In this document: positions 22,133 through 34,338 of the stretch, piece by piece
Layout: every line of letters starts with the position of its first letter
Position numbering within the stretch: position 1 is the first letter of the stretch
Source of the DNA: Blakeslea trispora
Taxonomy: Eukaryota; Mucoromycota; Mucoromycetes; Mucorales; Choanephoraceae
DNA length: 64,000 bases
Reading direction: 5' to 3'
NCBI GenBank assembly: GCA_025331445.1
Contig: JAIWNE010000008.1
Coordinates: forward strand, 196,001-260,000
Translations under genes and position numbers: made by a program
Notes under the pieces: generated by a model
Seen by the model: the letters and a program-made list of their open reading frames with translations, nothing else
What the model was told of the DNA's origin: nothing
Database searches by the model: none

Positions 22133-24573
22133 ATGTCTTTTTCTTCTAAACAACAAGGAAAGAAACAAGAAGGTGGTCATAACCAGAACAAAAGGTAAAG
22201 AAAAAGAAAGAAAGAAAAAAGGGGGGCTTCTCAATAAAACTCGTGCACGCTGACAGTCGCATCCACAACCATGGTCACGGCAAGAAATGGCCCAACAACA
22301 CGAACAATCGCAACCACGCGTCTTCATCTCACCAAGAATTCACTCAAGATCCTTCTAGTGTAAAGCAGATGCATGACAGAATGCTCTTCTTATTGGCTAG
22401 TTTAACCGTAAAGTAAAATTAACGTATGAGTATACGTATGTTATTCACCCTATTTTTTTTATATGTAGGGCACAGTAGTAGAAGCAACAGTCAAGGATGG
22501 TTCTAAATTCAAAGGCATTCTTCATGGTGCTTCAACAGAAGGGGATTTGGGTATTGCCTTGAAATTGGCTCAAAAAGTCCATGACCCTTCCACATCCATC
22601 GAGACAGACAAGACAAACCCAAATCCCATCAAGAACACACTGCTGATCTTCTCAAAGGATTTGATGGAAATCAATGCAGTCAATGTTGATTTCAATTTGG
22701 CTGATACAGCACATGCAGATCACTATAGAAACACCTTTAGGACAGATACTGACATTAGTGGCAAATTGGACATTCGAGAACGAGAATTACATAAATGGGC
22801 TCCCTCTACAGAGGATGAGGCAAATGCATTGGGCTTATTGGAAGAATCGACATCAGAGGGTGCCTGGGATCAGTTTGCAGCCAATGAAAAACTGTTTGGA
22901 CTCAAGACAGACTTTGATGAAGAAATCTATACAACACCCTTGAATCGTTCTGCTCCAGGCTACAAAGACCGTGAAAAGCGTGCTATCAAGATGGCCAATG
23001 AGATACAGAAATCGACAACAGATAATGTACACATGTTGGAAGAGCGTGGTTTTACGATGGATGAGATGGATGAAGAAGATCTCTATGGTGCTGTTGTACG
23101 TGACACCAACAAATATGTACCACCTGCACTCCGAAAACAACAACAATCAAAGAAAGAGACGCCTATCAACAAACTCATCGATAAACCCATTACTACCAGT
23201 CTACCTACAGCACGTACCGAAAAATCAAATGAGGTACCACCTAAGCGTATTGAAGCCGAGATTGCCAATACCTTTAAACATTTTGCCATGATGGAAAAGG
23301 ACAAGTTGCATGCAAAGAAACAGGCATTGCAAAAGAAAGAGAAGGATGGTCGATTGGCTGAACTAAAGGCATTTCATCAGTCCTTTAAGCTAAATGTGCC
23401 TATTCCTGCTGATCTTGTGCCTTTGTTGTCCAAGGGCAAGAAATCAACCGAGACAGAGCCGGAAAGAAAAAAGAGCTTGACCAAACCATCACCACCTACT
23501 TCACCTGCCTCAGATACACCCATAGACACCAAGGTAATTCAACCCGTAGATAGACGTGCGAGTGCAGATCATACATCCTCTGAAGCTTCTCATACCACCA
23601 CAGCAACCACAACAACCACAACTAGTTCCTTCAAGTTTAATGTCAAAGCTTCTTCTTTTAAGCCTAATCCAACAGCCGCTGCTTTTGTACCTAGTTCAGT
23701 CAACCAGACTCCACAAGAGGAACAGACAAAGAAGGTGATAGGTCCTACTGAACATTTGACAATTACAGAAGCATTCACACCTTCCTTCTTGAGTAAATCA
23801 GACAAGGCGAGTTCAGTAGGCCCTATTTGGCCATTTGGACATAAATCATACCGTGTTCAGTTCAGTCAATTTGTCACGTATGAGGATGATATCTTCACAG
23901 GCTATCCTTCACCCAACTATACATATGGTTATCCTCAATACCGTTATCCTCAATATGTGCCTGGCATGCCACAGATGACAGCTGTTCAACAAGGTCCTTA
24001 TATCAGTCCTCAAGTAAGAGTTGAATGAATCGAATATTTTCAATTGTTCTGACTGTTGATAGTTTGTTCAAAATGTGCCCATCTCGGCTCCTATGCCTCC
24101 TAGTGGTGCTCCTCCTTCTGTAGGCTATAGTCCACAAATGACTAATGTTTCACCTCGTAAGTGATCTTTGTTGTCTGGTGTGTTGTTATGCTAACCTTTG
24201 AGCTAGATGGTTCTCCTTTCCCTCAAAGCTTTCCTTCCCCTCAAAGATCACCTATGGTACCTCAAGCCATGCCACCTCAAATGTATCAATATCAAGGTAA
24301 GCATAGTAAGCATGCTGTGTGCAGGATCATTAAATCTTTTATTAGGTGGGCCTATGATGATGCGTTATCCTCCAGACATGATACAGGCCAATGGCGCACC
24401 TCATGTTATGATGCAAAGACCCGTCATGGTTGAATCCATGCAATATTCACCTCATCTTCAACACGAATCGCCAGGTAAAGAAGAGAGAGAGAGCTTATTG
24501 TTAGATAGGAATAACTCACTCTTTATTAGGTACTGATTCTGGTACAGATACACCTCCTTCTACTTCGAATTAA
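22133..24573 (+). CDS. PBP1: Ataxin-2/Pbp1 homologue
   Basis: RNA-associated cytoplasmic protein that binds poly(A)-binding protein and takes part in mRNA and stress-granule control. Seven exons: 22133-22194, 22257-22407, 22469-24013, 24063-24156, 24207-24296, 24346-24474, 24530-24573 (704 residues). Order of domains: basic N-terminus, Sm-like ataxin-2 fold (MHDRMLFLLASLT, then GTVVEATVKDGSKFKGILHG), LsmAD domain (WDQFAANEKLFGL to YKDREKRAIKMANEIQKST), charged middle, PAM2 motif (SSFKPNPTAAAFVP), then a Pro/Met/Gln-rich tail. An LTITEAF segment follows PAM2. Its end is only about 70 bp from the convergent Bir1 gene. Confidence 0.95.
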
Positions 24574-24643
24574 ACTTTCTTTATACATAAAAAGGAACAT
24601 ATATACACACACACATATATAAATATTTATTTACATTGTATTT

Positions 24644-26717
24644 TTACGATGAGGTTGTATGTTGCATTAATTTGGATTTCACTTGATTTGATTTCTGCTT
24701 GATCATCTCAATCACATGACTACCATGAGCCTTGACTTTATGAATACTAGCTTCAATTGTATCTTGCAGAAAACGCTCTACTGTCATTGTTTTTTGTTCC
24801 GAAGAAATACCAGCAGGTGGTAACTGAGGTAGGATGTCTCCCATACTTAAGATAGGAGGTGTATCTGGATTAGAGGTAGGTGATTTAGGTGGCGAAAAGG
24901 CTTTGAGTCGAGTATGATGTTGAGTGACAGAAGGGCGGATTCGATTCGGTGTGGGTAGAGAGGGTGTGAGTGGATCTGAGATAGGGTGATGGTCAGTATG
25001 GGTGATGGGTGAAAAGGGGCAATCTCCAAAGATATCAGCCGCGCTCACTTGGTTGTTTCGATCATGATGAACAGGCGTAGATTGCAAAAATTGAAGATTA
25101 TCTGAATGCTTAGGAGAGAGAGGACGATGAAAGAATATCATTTCTTCTTCTTCTTCGGGTAGTGAATGTCGTAAAGAAATAGAGGATGATTGTGATAGTT
25201 GAGTTGAGAGACGAGTCTTTGATTTCGATAGACTAATGGGTTTTTTGGCTTGATTGGATAGTCTAAGTGATGTTGGTGAATTCATAGCAGCAGCAGCAGC
25301 AATGGAAGCAGGCGATTCAACAGCTCGGCCTTTTCCTTTATCTCGTTTTGGTGATGTGATGGTCTAGAATAGAGAAAAAAAAATAAGCCAATCTATTCAA
25401 TGGAATGAAACATGATTTTACCACAGTAGCTTCTGCTGGTGAATGATCTATTGACTTTGGCGTAGTAGCTTGAGAATCTTTGGGTAATTCGGACGCTTGA
25501 GAAGTTATGGGCGCTTCTGTTGGATGAGAAGCTATGGGTAATTCGGACGCTTGAGGTTGATTCGAGCGTTCTTTTTCAGTGGGTTTGTGAGATGATGCTT
25601 CCGGTTTGAATGAAGAAGTAGGTTTGCGAGATGATGCTTCCGGCTTAAATGGAGAGGTAGGTTTGAGTGCTTCCGAGAATATGTCAATTGTGGATTCTCG
25701 CTTGGATGAAGGCAAGATACGTTGCCGCTTTCTGTCTCGTTTGGAGCTTTGTTTACCAAAGGTAATGGCAGGCTTCTTGATATGAGGTGGTGTAGCCTCA
25801 AATGTTCTTCCAATATCCCAAATGGCATCCTCTTTGATTGCATCTGTCTTTTGCTTGGCAGAGTGGTTTTGGTCGGTTGATGCCATCTGCTTTCGCTTCC
25901 TTTTCTGTGCATCTTCCTCTGTCGCTAATTGACTAGACGCTGTCTTGAATGATTCACTGGACTGCATGCTGTTGATTGTATCACGCTTTATGTTTGGCAT
26001 TGATTTTAGCTTGACAAATGAACATGGATGATGGTGTGTCTGATGTTTTTGTCTAATGTTTATATTAGATACTACAGATAGATAGATGATATAGAACATA
26101 CAATAGATTCACTTCCTTTTCAGGCTCTGAAATAGTTACTTGGCAATAAGGACATTTAATTCGAGCTGGTTCATTGGATGTAGGTGAGAAAAAGAATCCT
26201 GCTTCTGCTACCTACCCACTTGTGTAAGTCCAACATAGTGAATTTAGTTTTTGTTTCTTTACCTTGGATGCAACTGGGTATTTTCTAGCTCTCGTTTGTC
26301 TGCCTTTATTAGGAGGCCAATAGTTGTGATGTTGAAAGGTCAAGAGTCTTGCTTTTTGCATTATGGGACTCTCAGGTGCTTGTGGGTCCTTCTGTTCTGC
26401 CGAGTCAAGTGAGTCTGGGAAATTCAAGAGAACCCAAGGACAGTGGGGTGACTCCTTGGTATGTCGAAGGTAAGGCGATCGTGCCTTTGTCCAATGATTC
26501 AACTCGAGATCGCATAAAAAACATCGAACACTATCTGTTACTTTTGGTCTACGCACATGATAAAATCCAGCTTTTGCAAACTATATTTCTTGTTAACAAC
26601 AGACTGGTTTTCAGTACTATACAGACTTACTGTTTCTATTGTGTATTTTGAGTTCGTATGAGGCCATGGATTAGGTGTCTTTTTGAAGGAAGCTATTCGA
26701 TTTTCGAGTAAATTCAT
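24644..26717 (-). CDS. BIR1: Bir1/survivin-type protein with two BIR domains
   Basis: Chromosomal passenger complex subunit that targets Aurora B to centromeres. Exons 26717-26631, 26580-26263, 26211-26102, 26052-25422 and 25363-24644 give 621 residues. First BIR: WPH near residue 19, FAKAGFYHVRRPKVTDSVRC, FLC, then H-T-K-E-S-P-H-C. Second BIR: NYWPPNKG, VAEAGFFFSPTS, CPYC, then H-Q-T-H-H-H-P-C, spread over three exons. The middle is Ser/Pro/Lys-rich with duplicated stretches (KPTSSFKPEASS; QASELP). The C-terminal helix (TVERFLQDTIEASIHKV) resembles the partner-binding helix of Bir1 proteins. Two BIR domains match fission-yeast Bir1; survivin has one. The zinc ligands look intact in both. Confidence 0.88.
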
Positions 26718-26789
26718 AATAAATAAATAAAAAGAAAAAAGACGCGCTTCCTGATTAAAAAAAAAATGAGCGGCATAAAAGTTTTTTTT

Positions 26790-27897
26790 TTATTGTTGCT
26801 TTGTGTAAATTTTATGAATGCCCATGGCTGAAGTCATTAATACAACCAAAATGGCACCAGTGACACTATAGATATCAGGATATTCATTCAAGATGAAAAT
26901 GCCAAACAAGAAGGCAAAAACAACATCATTCATACGCATCAAGGTTCCTGGACCAGCAGGAGCCATTTGTAGCCTAAGCGAAATCGATGAGAATGAGAGT
27001 GTGAGAGATAAAAACCAAACTTACCCTTGATTTAAAAAGCATTGACCAACGAAAGCAGTAAAGCCTATCAAAACCAACATGCTGTATTGATACACGCCAT
27101 GAGGTAGCACAGGCTCTTGTAACAAAAACATGCCGATAGGACTACAAATTCCACTGATCAAGCCAAAGTAGACTACATGAACCATAAAATGGGCTCCTCT
27201 CCCGATCTTTCGGACAGTGACGTAGGCGACAGCTGACATGACTGCACCTAAAGTAGCGCAAAAAATAGCAAACAAACGTTGCCAGTCGGCACCATCGTTC
27301 GTTGCATTGTCTTGTCCACCAAACAAAAAATGAGGCTTGGAGACAAGAACGACACCCAACATACAGATAGCAGAGCAAACACCATCAAACAGAGTAAATG
27401 CTTCACCCAACACAAGAGCAGCTAAAATAGCAGTAAAAGAAGGACCCAAGAAAAAGACAACTATATACAAAAAATTGACAGTTCAATGAAATGATTCATC
27501 TCTTTTGCTTTCGTTATGATTTACCTGTTGCGTCAGCCAAAGGTAATTGTGTGATACTATAAAAGAAAAGAGAGAGGCCAATGGTGCCTGATAAACCTCT
27601 CAGAAATAACCAACCACGAACGCTCTTTTCTCCTAAAGGGTGAATTCCGAGAAAGAAACAACAGAGTAAGCCGAAAAATGATTGAACGACTGATCTCGCA
27701 AACACCATTTCAAACGAAGGAAAGCTGGTGCCACTTAGTTTAACCAAGAGTGACATGGTCGAGAAGCCAAGAGCAGACAAAGTCATGTAAAGCAGACCTG
27801 TCATTTCCCTCTTTTTTTGATGATATTGATCATCATTGCTGCGCTGTTGTTGCAGTAAAGGTGTAGTCTCTACTGTATAAGAATTGGCTCGGGTCAT
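26790..27897 (-). CDS. EamA-family (drug/metabolite) membrane transporter
   Basis: Exons 27897-27525, 27460-27025 and 26973-26790 give 330 residues. A polar N-terminus with ETTPLLQQQ is followed by about ten hydrophobic segments, with the two EamA halves visible (GLLYMTLSALGFSTMSLLVK and VVFFLGPSFTAILAALVLGE, the usual E after the fourth helix of a half). Similar to the SLC35G-type proteins of eukaryotes. Substrate unknown. It ends 73 bp upstream of the Bir1 start on the same strand. Confidence 0.88.
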
Positions 27898-28069
27898 TAA
27901 GAAATAAGCCTTTTTATTCTGTCTAATAATGAATTCAATCTATATTCAACAATAGATCCACTGATAAAGACCAGCTAAATAACAAAGCAAGAAAAGAGAG
28001 AGAAAAGAAAAAATAGAAAAAAATAACAAAGAAAAAAAAAAGAGGGTAAAGATTGAAGACCGATGTTTA

Positions 28070-29074
28070 TTATTGGTAGATACCGTTGGAAACAACACGC
28101 TTACAGCCATATTCACTTCTACCAGCATGACAATCATCATAATGTTGACAACATCTGACACAGTAATCAGGGTTGTTGGGCTCAACCAAGGCAACGTAGT
28201 AACGGTAGCCATAACAGATAGAGTTGGGAGGAGAACCCTTACCGTGGTTATCGTATTGACCACCGTTATCCTTAGGGCTCAATTCATAGCCAGCAGGGTT
28301 CAATCTACCAGTCACTTGAACGTATTCAGCAGTTGTGTTCTTAAAGTAGTAAGCAGACTTGACCAAGGTGACAGGCAAAGTAGAGGCACCAGGAGCATTG
28401 ATGTTGGGTTGAGTACAGAAAGCAATAGCGTTCTTTTCAGAGTTGGCAATGGCATCCACATCAACCTTACCACCATTAGCAGCCTTGTTACCAGGGCTAG
28501 CGGGCAACATCATACAGAAATCAGTTTTGCTGGTAATTTGAATGGTCAAACCATAGTTAGCAATGTCATGAGTAGGGGCGGCAGTGGGGGATTTGGTGGA
28601 AGTAGGAGTCTTGACTGTAGTAGCGGGAGTCTTGGTGGTGACAGGCTTTCCGGTAGTGACAGGCTTCTTGACAGTGGTGGCAGACTTCTTGGTGGAAGTG
28701 ACAGGTTTCTTGGTGGTGGCGCTACCAGTAGCAACACAGAGCTTTTGACCAATCTTCAAATTGCTACATTTGGCATTGACTAGGTAAGGAAAGAAAGTCA
28801 AAACGTTAGATTGAGAAAAGAAAAGAGATCAATTTAGCTTGTACTTACTCGAAGTGTTTAATGACTTCAACTTGGCGATAGTAATACCGGATTTTTGAGC
28901 AGCAAGGGCACACTATATCAACTCAATGTTAGCTTATGGATCCAAATCAACTTTCTAGAGAATACATACGGTGTCGCCAGCAACAACAGTGTATGTTCTG
29001 GAACAGGCAGGAGCAGCTTCAACTGCAAGAAGGGCAGCAAGACATGCAAGAGCTAAAGTAATTGGAGAACGCAT
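28070..29074 (-). CDS. Secreted LysM protein with conserved C-terminal domain
   Basis: Exons 29074-28970, 28912-28849 and 28779-28070 give 292 residues. Signal peptide (MRSPITLALACLAALLAVEA), then one LysM (CSRTYTVVAGDTCALAAQKS to LKIGQKLCV, roughly residues 24-65), which in other fungi binds chitin or peptidoglycan. A Thr/Lys/Pro linker of repeated KKPVT-like units follows (about 70-120). The C-terminal domain of about 170 residues has Cys-rich motifs and conserved-looking pieces (ANYGLTIQITSKTDFCMMLP, VQVTGRLNP, GGQYDNHGKGSPP, YCVRCCQ). I know this domain from many secreted zygomycete and basidiomycete proteins, without an established function. The linker likely carries O-glycans. Confidence 0.88.
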
Positions 29075-29266
29075 TGGATTCTATAAAAAAGGACGGTAGA
29101 TGTATTATCGGATTAAGTTAAAGAAAGTAAGGAAAAGATGACCCCTTTTTTGTTATTTCAGGTAGATCAAAAAAAAAAAAGAAAGGATTGAATTAGATTA
29201 AGAAAAGAATAAATAAATAAAAAGAAAAAGAGAGAAAACAAGATAAACATTGAACCTGTTGCAGCC

Positions 29267-29276
29267 TATTTATATA
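29267..29276 (-). promoter_or_regulatory. TATA-like element upstream of the LysM gene
   Basis: Minus-strand CTATATAAATAG at about 193 nt before the LysM start codon; assignment by position. Confidence 0.45.
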
Positions 29277-32200
29277 GTGATCGAATGAAGCCTGGACAGT
29301 AAATTTGGTACGACATAAGGATTCCTTCTTTTTTTTTTTTTAGCTTGATTTACTAGGCGCATGCTCTGTCGATCCTTTCCTTTCTCGTTGCACATTTGAT
29401 TATGTATGCGTGCATCTTTTTTTTTTCCTCGCTTTTGTTAACATTTTAAATGAAATCTGTTTGATTGATATTTTGATTTCTTTGTTTCTTCCCCTCCCCC
29501 TTTTTCTTGTTTTTATTACCCAAGAAAAAAAAGGGAAAGAAAGAAACTCGTAATCAGCTCTAATATATCAATCTCGTGTGAATAGAATTCAGATAACATC
29601 TCTGTTTTCTTTTTGAACAACCAAAATCCGGCTGCGGGGATTGGATGGTTCAATGGATAATTTTTAACTTCAGGGACTACAGCCGTCTCTAAATTTGGAT
29701 TGAATTTAACACAAGCATCCTTAAATAGTATACCAACATGGACCTTCCAAACTGCTTTTAGCGCTTCCGAATTGAATGCTACTTTTTTAAGACATGATCA
29801 TTAAAATGAAAAGGAACCACTGTTCGCCTGTTTGTACTGATTTGTCATCGCCCTTTTTTCTTCTCTTAAAGAAAAAAGAATGGCTTCGTTCAAGTAAATC
29901 GAGATATAAATCAGAAATCAGCTTATGAAGACGCTTATCACAGAACATAATCCACTTCAACACCTTATACGAAACAGACATCTTTATTGGCGCCCGAAAA
30001 GAGACTAGAACATGAATCTGTTTTTTCTTTTTTTGGAAGGTTGTAAGAGAAAAAAGAAGAGCAAATAATAAACGAGGGAAACTAGTATTCTTTTTTTTTA
30101 TTATTTGTGTATCTTACTCATTCTCTTGCTTTTTTTTTTTTTTTAGCTACAAGTTGAATTATATTTAGAATATCTTTAAAAAGCTCGAATTCATTCTCTT
30201 TATCTTGTATCCGGTTTCATAAAAAAAAGCATTTGTTTAGTAAAGGAGTAGGATAAAGATGTCCAAAAGCAATGCGAAATTTAGGATTTCTCCTTTCATT
30301 GATCTCCTTGCATTGTTCAATTTTCTTCCTAATGTCTTAGCACAGACAACATTATTTGTTTTATAAGACTTTCTTAATTTTTGTCTCTTTGCATTTCTTG
30401 ATCTTGCCTTTTTTTTTTTTTTTTTAGAAAAACTAGTTCTAAACTTGGCAAACAATGTCTGTTTTGTATCAAGAACTCATGCTTAAGCTATGCATGAGAG
30501 TGAGCAGAAAAAAACAAGATTATTTCCGCTATATGTACACGTATATCTTTACGTTCGTTGCTAAAAAATTCGTCGAGAGTATGTCTCGTGCTATTGAGAC
30601 AATACCATGTCCAGCTCGACTAAATTGAGCAAAGCATACAATGTGGCTAATATAATTGCATTAGAGTTGTACTATCATGCGTCATAAGTGGTTTCCCTCT
30701 CGATGGACCAAAAAATGAATGGCGTATTAAAGAAATGCGCCAATTGATCTCATTACTTATGTGATGGCTTATTGAGTTTAGCGAGATTTTCCATCTCTTC
30801 TTTTCACTTTTTTTTTTTCTTCTGTGTTGCTCGATTATGTGTAACTCTATTTCATTACACATAGCTTAGATAAGAAACATTGCAAATGATGGTCATTTGT
30901 GATAACACAAATACCTTTTACAGTCATAAACTCTTCTTTTCTTTTTTACCAACTTCTTTGCCTTTAACAAAAAGACGTTCTACTCGTTTTGGTCGATTGC
31001 ATAATTTGTTAACATGAAGTTGGTCCAAAAATGTGTTGTCCCGAAAAAGAAAAAAAGAGAGTTGCTCGAGTTTTAAAATGTCAATTTGGTCGTTGACAGC
31101 CAAGTAAACGGAGAATAGTTTTTTTTTAGAGGAATAAATCGTGCGCAGTGGCTCCTCCCTCCCGCCTCCCTCTCTCTCCTCCGCCTCTCAAAGTTTACTA
31201 TTAAAAAGACAAAAGCTACCATTTTCATTGGCCAGATTTGTATTGCTTGAAAGGTACCCAAGATTATTCCTGACTTTGCTTTAGTATAGCATGGTTGTTG
31301 ACTGTAGCAGTACTCGAGCAAGACAATCACAAAAGTTAGGTGTTATTCCTAAAAAGAATTCTGATTAGAGTATCAAACAAAAATAAAAAACAGAGTAGCA
31401 GATGTTAAAGTTTCAAATGTACAGATATTCTTGTCTTTATTAGTTTTTTCTTTTTTGAGCAATCAAACAAACAATTGTTAGCCTATCTGAAACCCCCTCC
31501 CTCATAAAATGCTAGACTGAGAGCATCGCGATACGCTTCTACAAAAATTACTGAAAGCTGTAATGCTTTGATTGCATCTCGTTCATAACACATTGGGCTT
31601 TGCTTTCTGTTCCTGGAGTAAACACTAGTGCTAAAAAGTGTTTTTATTTCTAACAAGCATTTTAAGGCACAAAGCACAATAAATCGTTGTTTGAATCATG
31701 CCATCATCAAATTAAGCTGTGCACTGTTATTTGATATTTATGTCTCATAGACTATCTATTTCGGATAATGGGATCTAAATAAGCACCCTGTTTACACACA
31801 CTAATTTTTTATCTATCATGTGATTCTGGTATTACATGTCATTATTGGCTGATGTCCCAAGTGAGCTTTAAGCTTACCCAATGAATTTCAGCTGCAGTAA
31901 TAGGATAAAAAGCTATGCATCTTCACTATATGATTTCCAAATATCTACTATTTAATGTTCTAATGAAGAACGCAAAACTTTATGCATTACAAAACAAATG
32001 GTAACGTTTATTTGAAAGTATATGAAAGCCTTTAAAAGAAAAACAGTAACAGATAACGCTTAACTTCATCTTCATCTTGCTTTAAAACAATTTGCATCAA
32101 ATTGAACACCTACTGTTATAGATCATAAAGCAGAAGCTTATCGATTCACAACATCCTTTAAAGTCCTATTCTTCTTAGTGCTTTTATTCCTTTATTTGTG

Positions 32201-32984
32201 TTACTTGGCCTTTAGGTATTTTTTAGGGATAACACGCTAGTTATTGATTTGCTTGGAGTCAACATAAGAGGTGACCATGCTGAAGAAAAGTCCCTGTGAG
32301 TAAAGCGTCAGTAACTTGAAGAAAAGTAAACACCTATATTTTACATGATGTGTTACCAAAAGGAAATATGCCCAGTTTTGAGATGATTAGTTCGATTGAA
32401 ATCAAAAAGTAGAAAGGTTGATGTTGTTACAGGAAGCTTGAAACCAGTTGTAGGAAAGCTACTTGAATAGATGCACCAAGAATTTTACTCAGAAGTATAT
32501 ATTGTTCTTTAAAAAATAGAAACACAATAGTTAAGTACATTAATGATAGTTGCTATCTGACATACTGATTTGACAATTGCATTCCTATTTTTTGAAGAGC
32601 AACAGTCATTTCCGGATGAAATTCTTGGATTCTTGGGGGGAAATTTTCCCACTTTACATAATAGTAACTAAATCATCTATAAATAGGACATCAACAATTC
32701 ACTGCAAGTTTATGCAAAACAAAGAGAAAAGAGCGTTGAAGCCAAGCCTATATTCAATGGATCAATGTTTTTCGAAATGTTCAAGTCGATAAATCTTGTT
32801 TAAATTGCATTCTGCTTCTTCTCTCTCTCTTTTTTTTTTCCTTTTTGCGCAGATAAACAGTTGACGAAAAGAAAGGTACACGTAATCTCACAAAAGTCAC
32901 GCAGTACTACAGTCAAAGCATATAAAGAGATTCAAGAGTTGATGCAGTTTGCTTTTCTCTTCAAGATCATATATCTATTCTACA
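29277..32984. other. 3.7-kb gene-poor AT-rich region
   Basis: Poly-T and poly-A tracts and scattered short frames without splice partners or recognisable motifs. One minus frame (29981-29787, starting MSVSYKVLKWIMFCDKRLHK) looks slightly protein-like but is only 64 residues and stands alone. A TATAAATAGG lies at about 32675, some 300 nt before the hydrolase start. No tRNA or rRNA seen. Confidence 0.5.
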
Positions 32985-34216
32985 ATGAAGCATCTTTATC
33001 CAACACCTCCTGGGGCTATTCCAAACATAAAGAAGGCACTTAACTTGAAAACAGATGAAGAAGCTTATGAGCTGTCAAACATACGAAAATATTATGATCT
33101 CTCTATTCTCAATTTACCTGCCCCTGAAGTCAGCAAGCAAGACAAGGAAATTACTTGTAATGGCTACACTGTCAAGATTTCTATTCTTCGTCCCATAGGC
33201 TCAGAAGATACCATCCTGCCTGTTGTTCTTTATTTGTAAGTACTATACTTAAAAATCAAATTTTATTGTAGTAGTGACGATCGTTTGTAGCCACGTAAGG
33301 ATACTCAGTTGGTTTTCTTCATTTAATTGCTATACTCCTTTTGATTTCGTTCTGACCCTTTTTGTTTTGTTTAGGGTGGGGGTTTCACATTCGGAAATTA
33401 CCTTACAAGTCGTATGCTTACAAACAATGTAAGTTTATTTGTAGCCTCTAGCAATCTAAATTACCCAAGATGACTGATAGTGTATTTAGTTGGTCAATAT
33501 GATGCCTGCTTGTGTTGTTTTTGTTGATTATAGTTTGAGTCCTGAAACAAAATATCCTGTTGCTCTTGAAGAGTGCTATTCTGCTCTTTGCTGGACTCAA
33601 CAAAATGCAGAGTCAATCCGTGTTGATGTTAATCAACTTGCTGTTGTGGGAGATTCAGCAGGCGGATGTCTCTCAACTGCTTTGACAAGTTAGTATAAGC
33701 CTTTTCTTTTTGTAACTTCATATAATCGACATTGTCTGTTTAACATATTTCGTATGGGTAGTGTTGGCAAAACAGAGAGGAAACAATGGCATAACGTATC
33801 AAGTCTTATACTATCCCATGGTTGACACTGACATCACAAGAGACTCCTATATTGAATTTAAGGACGATCCTGTTCTAGGAGGTTCATTTGCAACTTACTT
33901 TTGGAAACAGTATTTGACTGATATTGATCAAGTCAACGAAAATACGGCCAAGCCTTTGCGCAGCACCGCTGAAGATTTGAAAGGATTGCCTCCTGCTTTC
34001 ATCCTCACCTGCGAGAAAGATGTTTTGAGAAGTGAAGGTGAACTCTATGCCACTAGGCTTAGGGAAGCAAATGTCAAGGTGATTGCCATACGTTATTTGG
34101 GTGTGAGCCATGGATTCCTTACTGGAGTATCTGCACCAGCAGAATCGAATGCTGCCATCATGCAAACTATTGATGTATTAAAGAGACATTGGCAGTCATC
34201 TCAATCTAAAATTTAA
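32985..34216 (+). CDS. Alpha/beta hydrolase of the hormone-sensitive lipase type, with a 4-nt microexon
   Basis: Esterase or lipase, substrate unknown. Exons 32985-33235, 33291-33294 (4 nt), 33375-33428, 33490-33688 and 33762-34216 give 320 residues. The microexon CCAC completes F and H so that the oxyanion motif reads VVLYFHGGGFTFGN; skipping it puts the next exon out of frame. The nucleophile elbow is GDSAGG, the acid is in CEKDVLRSEG, and the His is in GVSHGF. No signal peptide, so probably cytosolic. The ATG at 32985 is the first in frame with the fold. Convergent with the dehydrogenase at 34339, tails 122 bp apart. Confidence 0.9.
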
Positions 34217-34338
34217 AGAACTAAAACTGAATTTTGGATATGAAAGACATACGATTTATTTACACGCTTTTTTTCTTCTCTCTTTTTGTCTGTTTGCTTT
34301 GAATATACATACGATAAAAGAGTTTATTTACATAAATA

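Noticed and set aside
28073..28783. 236-codon plus frame
   Set aside because: Antisense shadow of the LysM protein exon.
29787..29981. 64-codon minus frame starting MSVSYKVLKW
   Set aside because: Isolated, no partners or motifs; kept only as a note in the gene-poor region.
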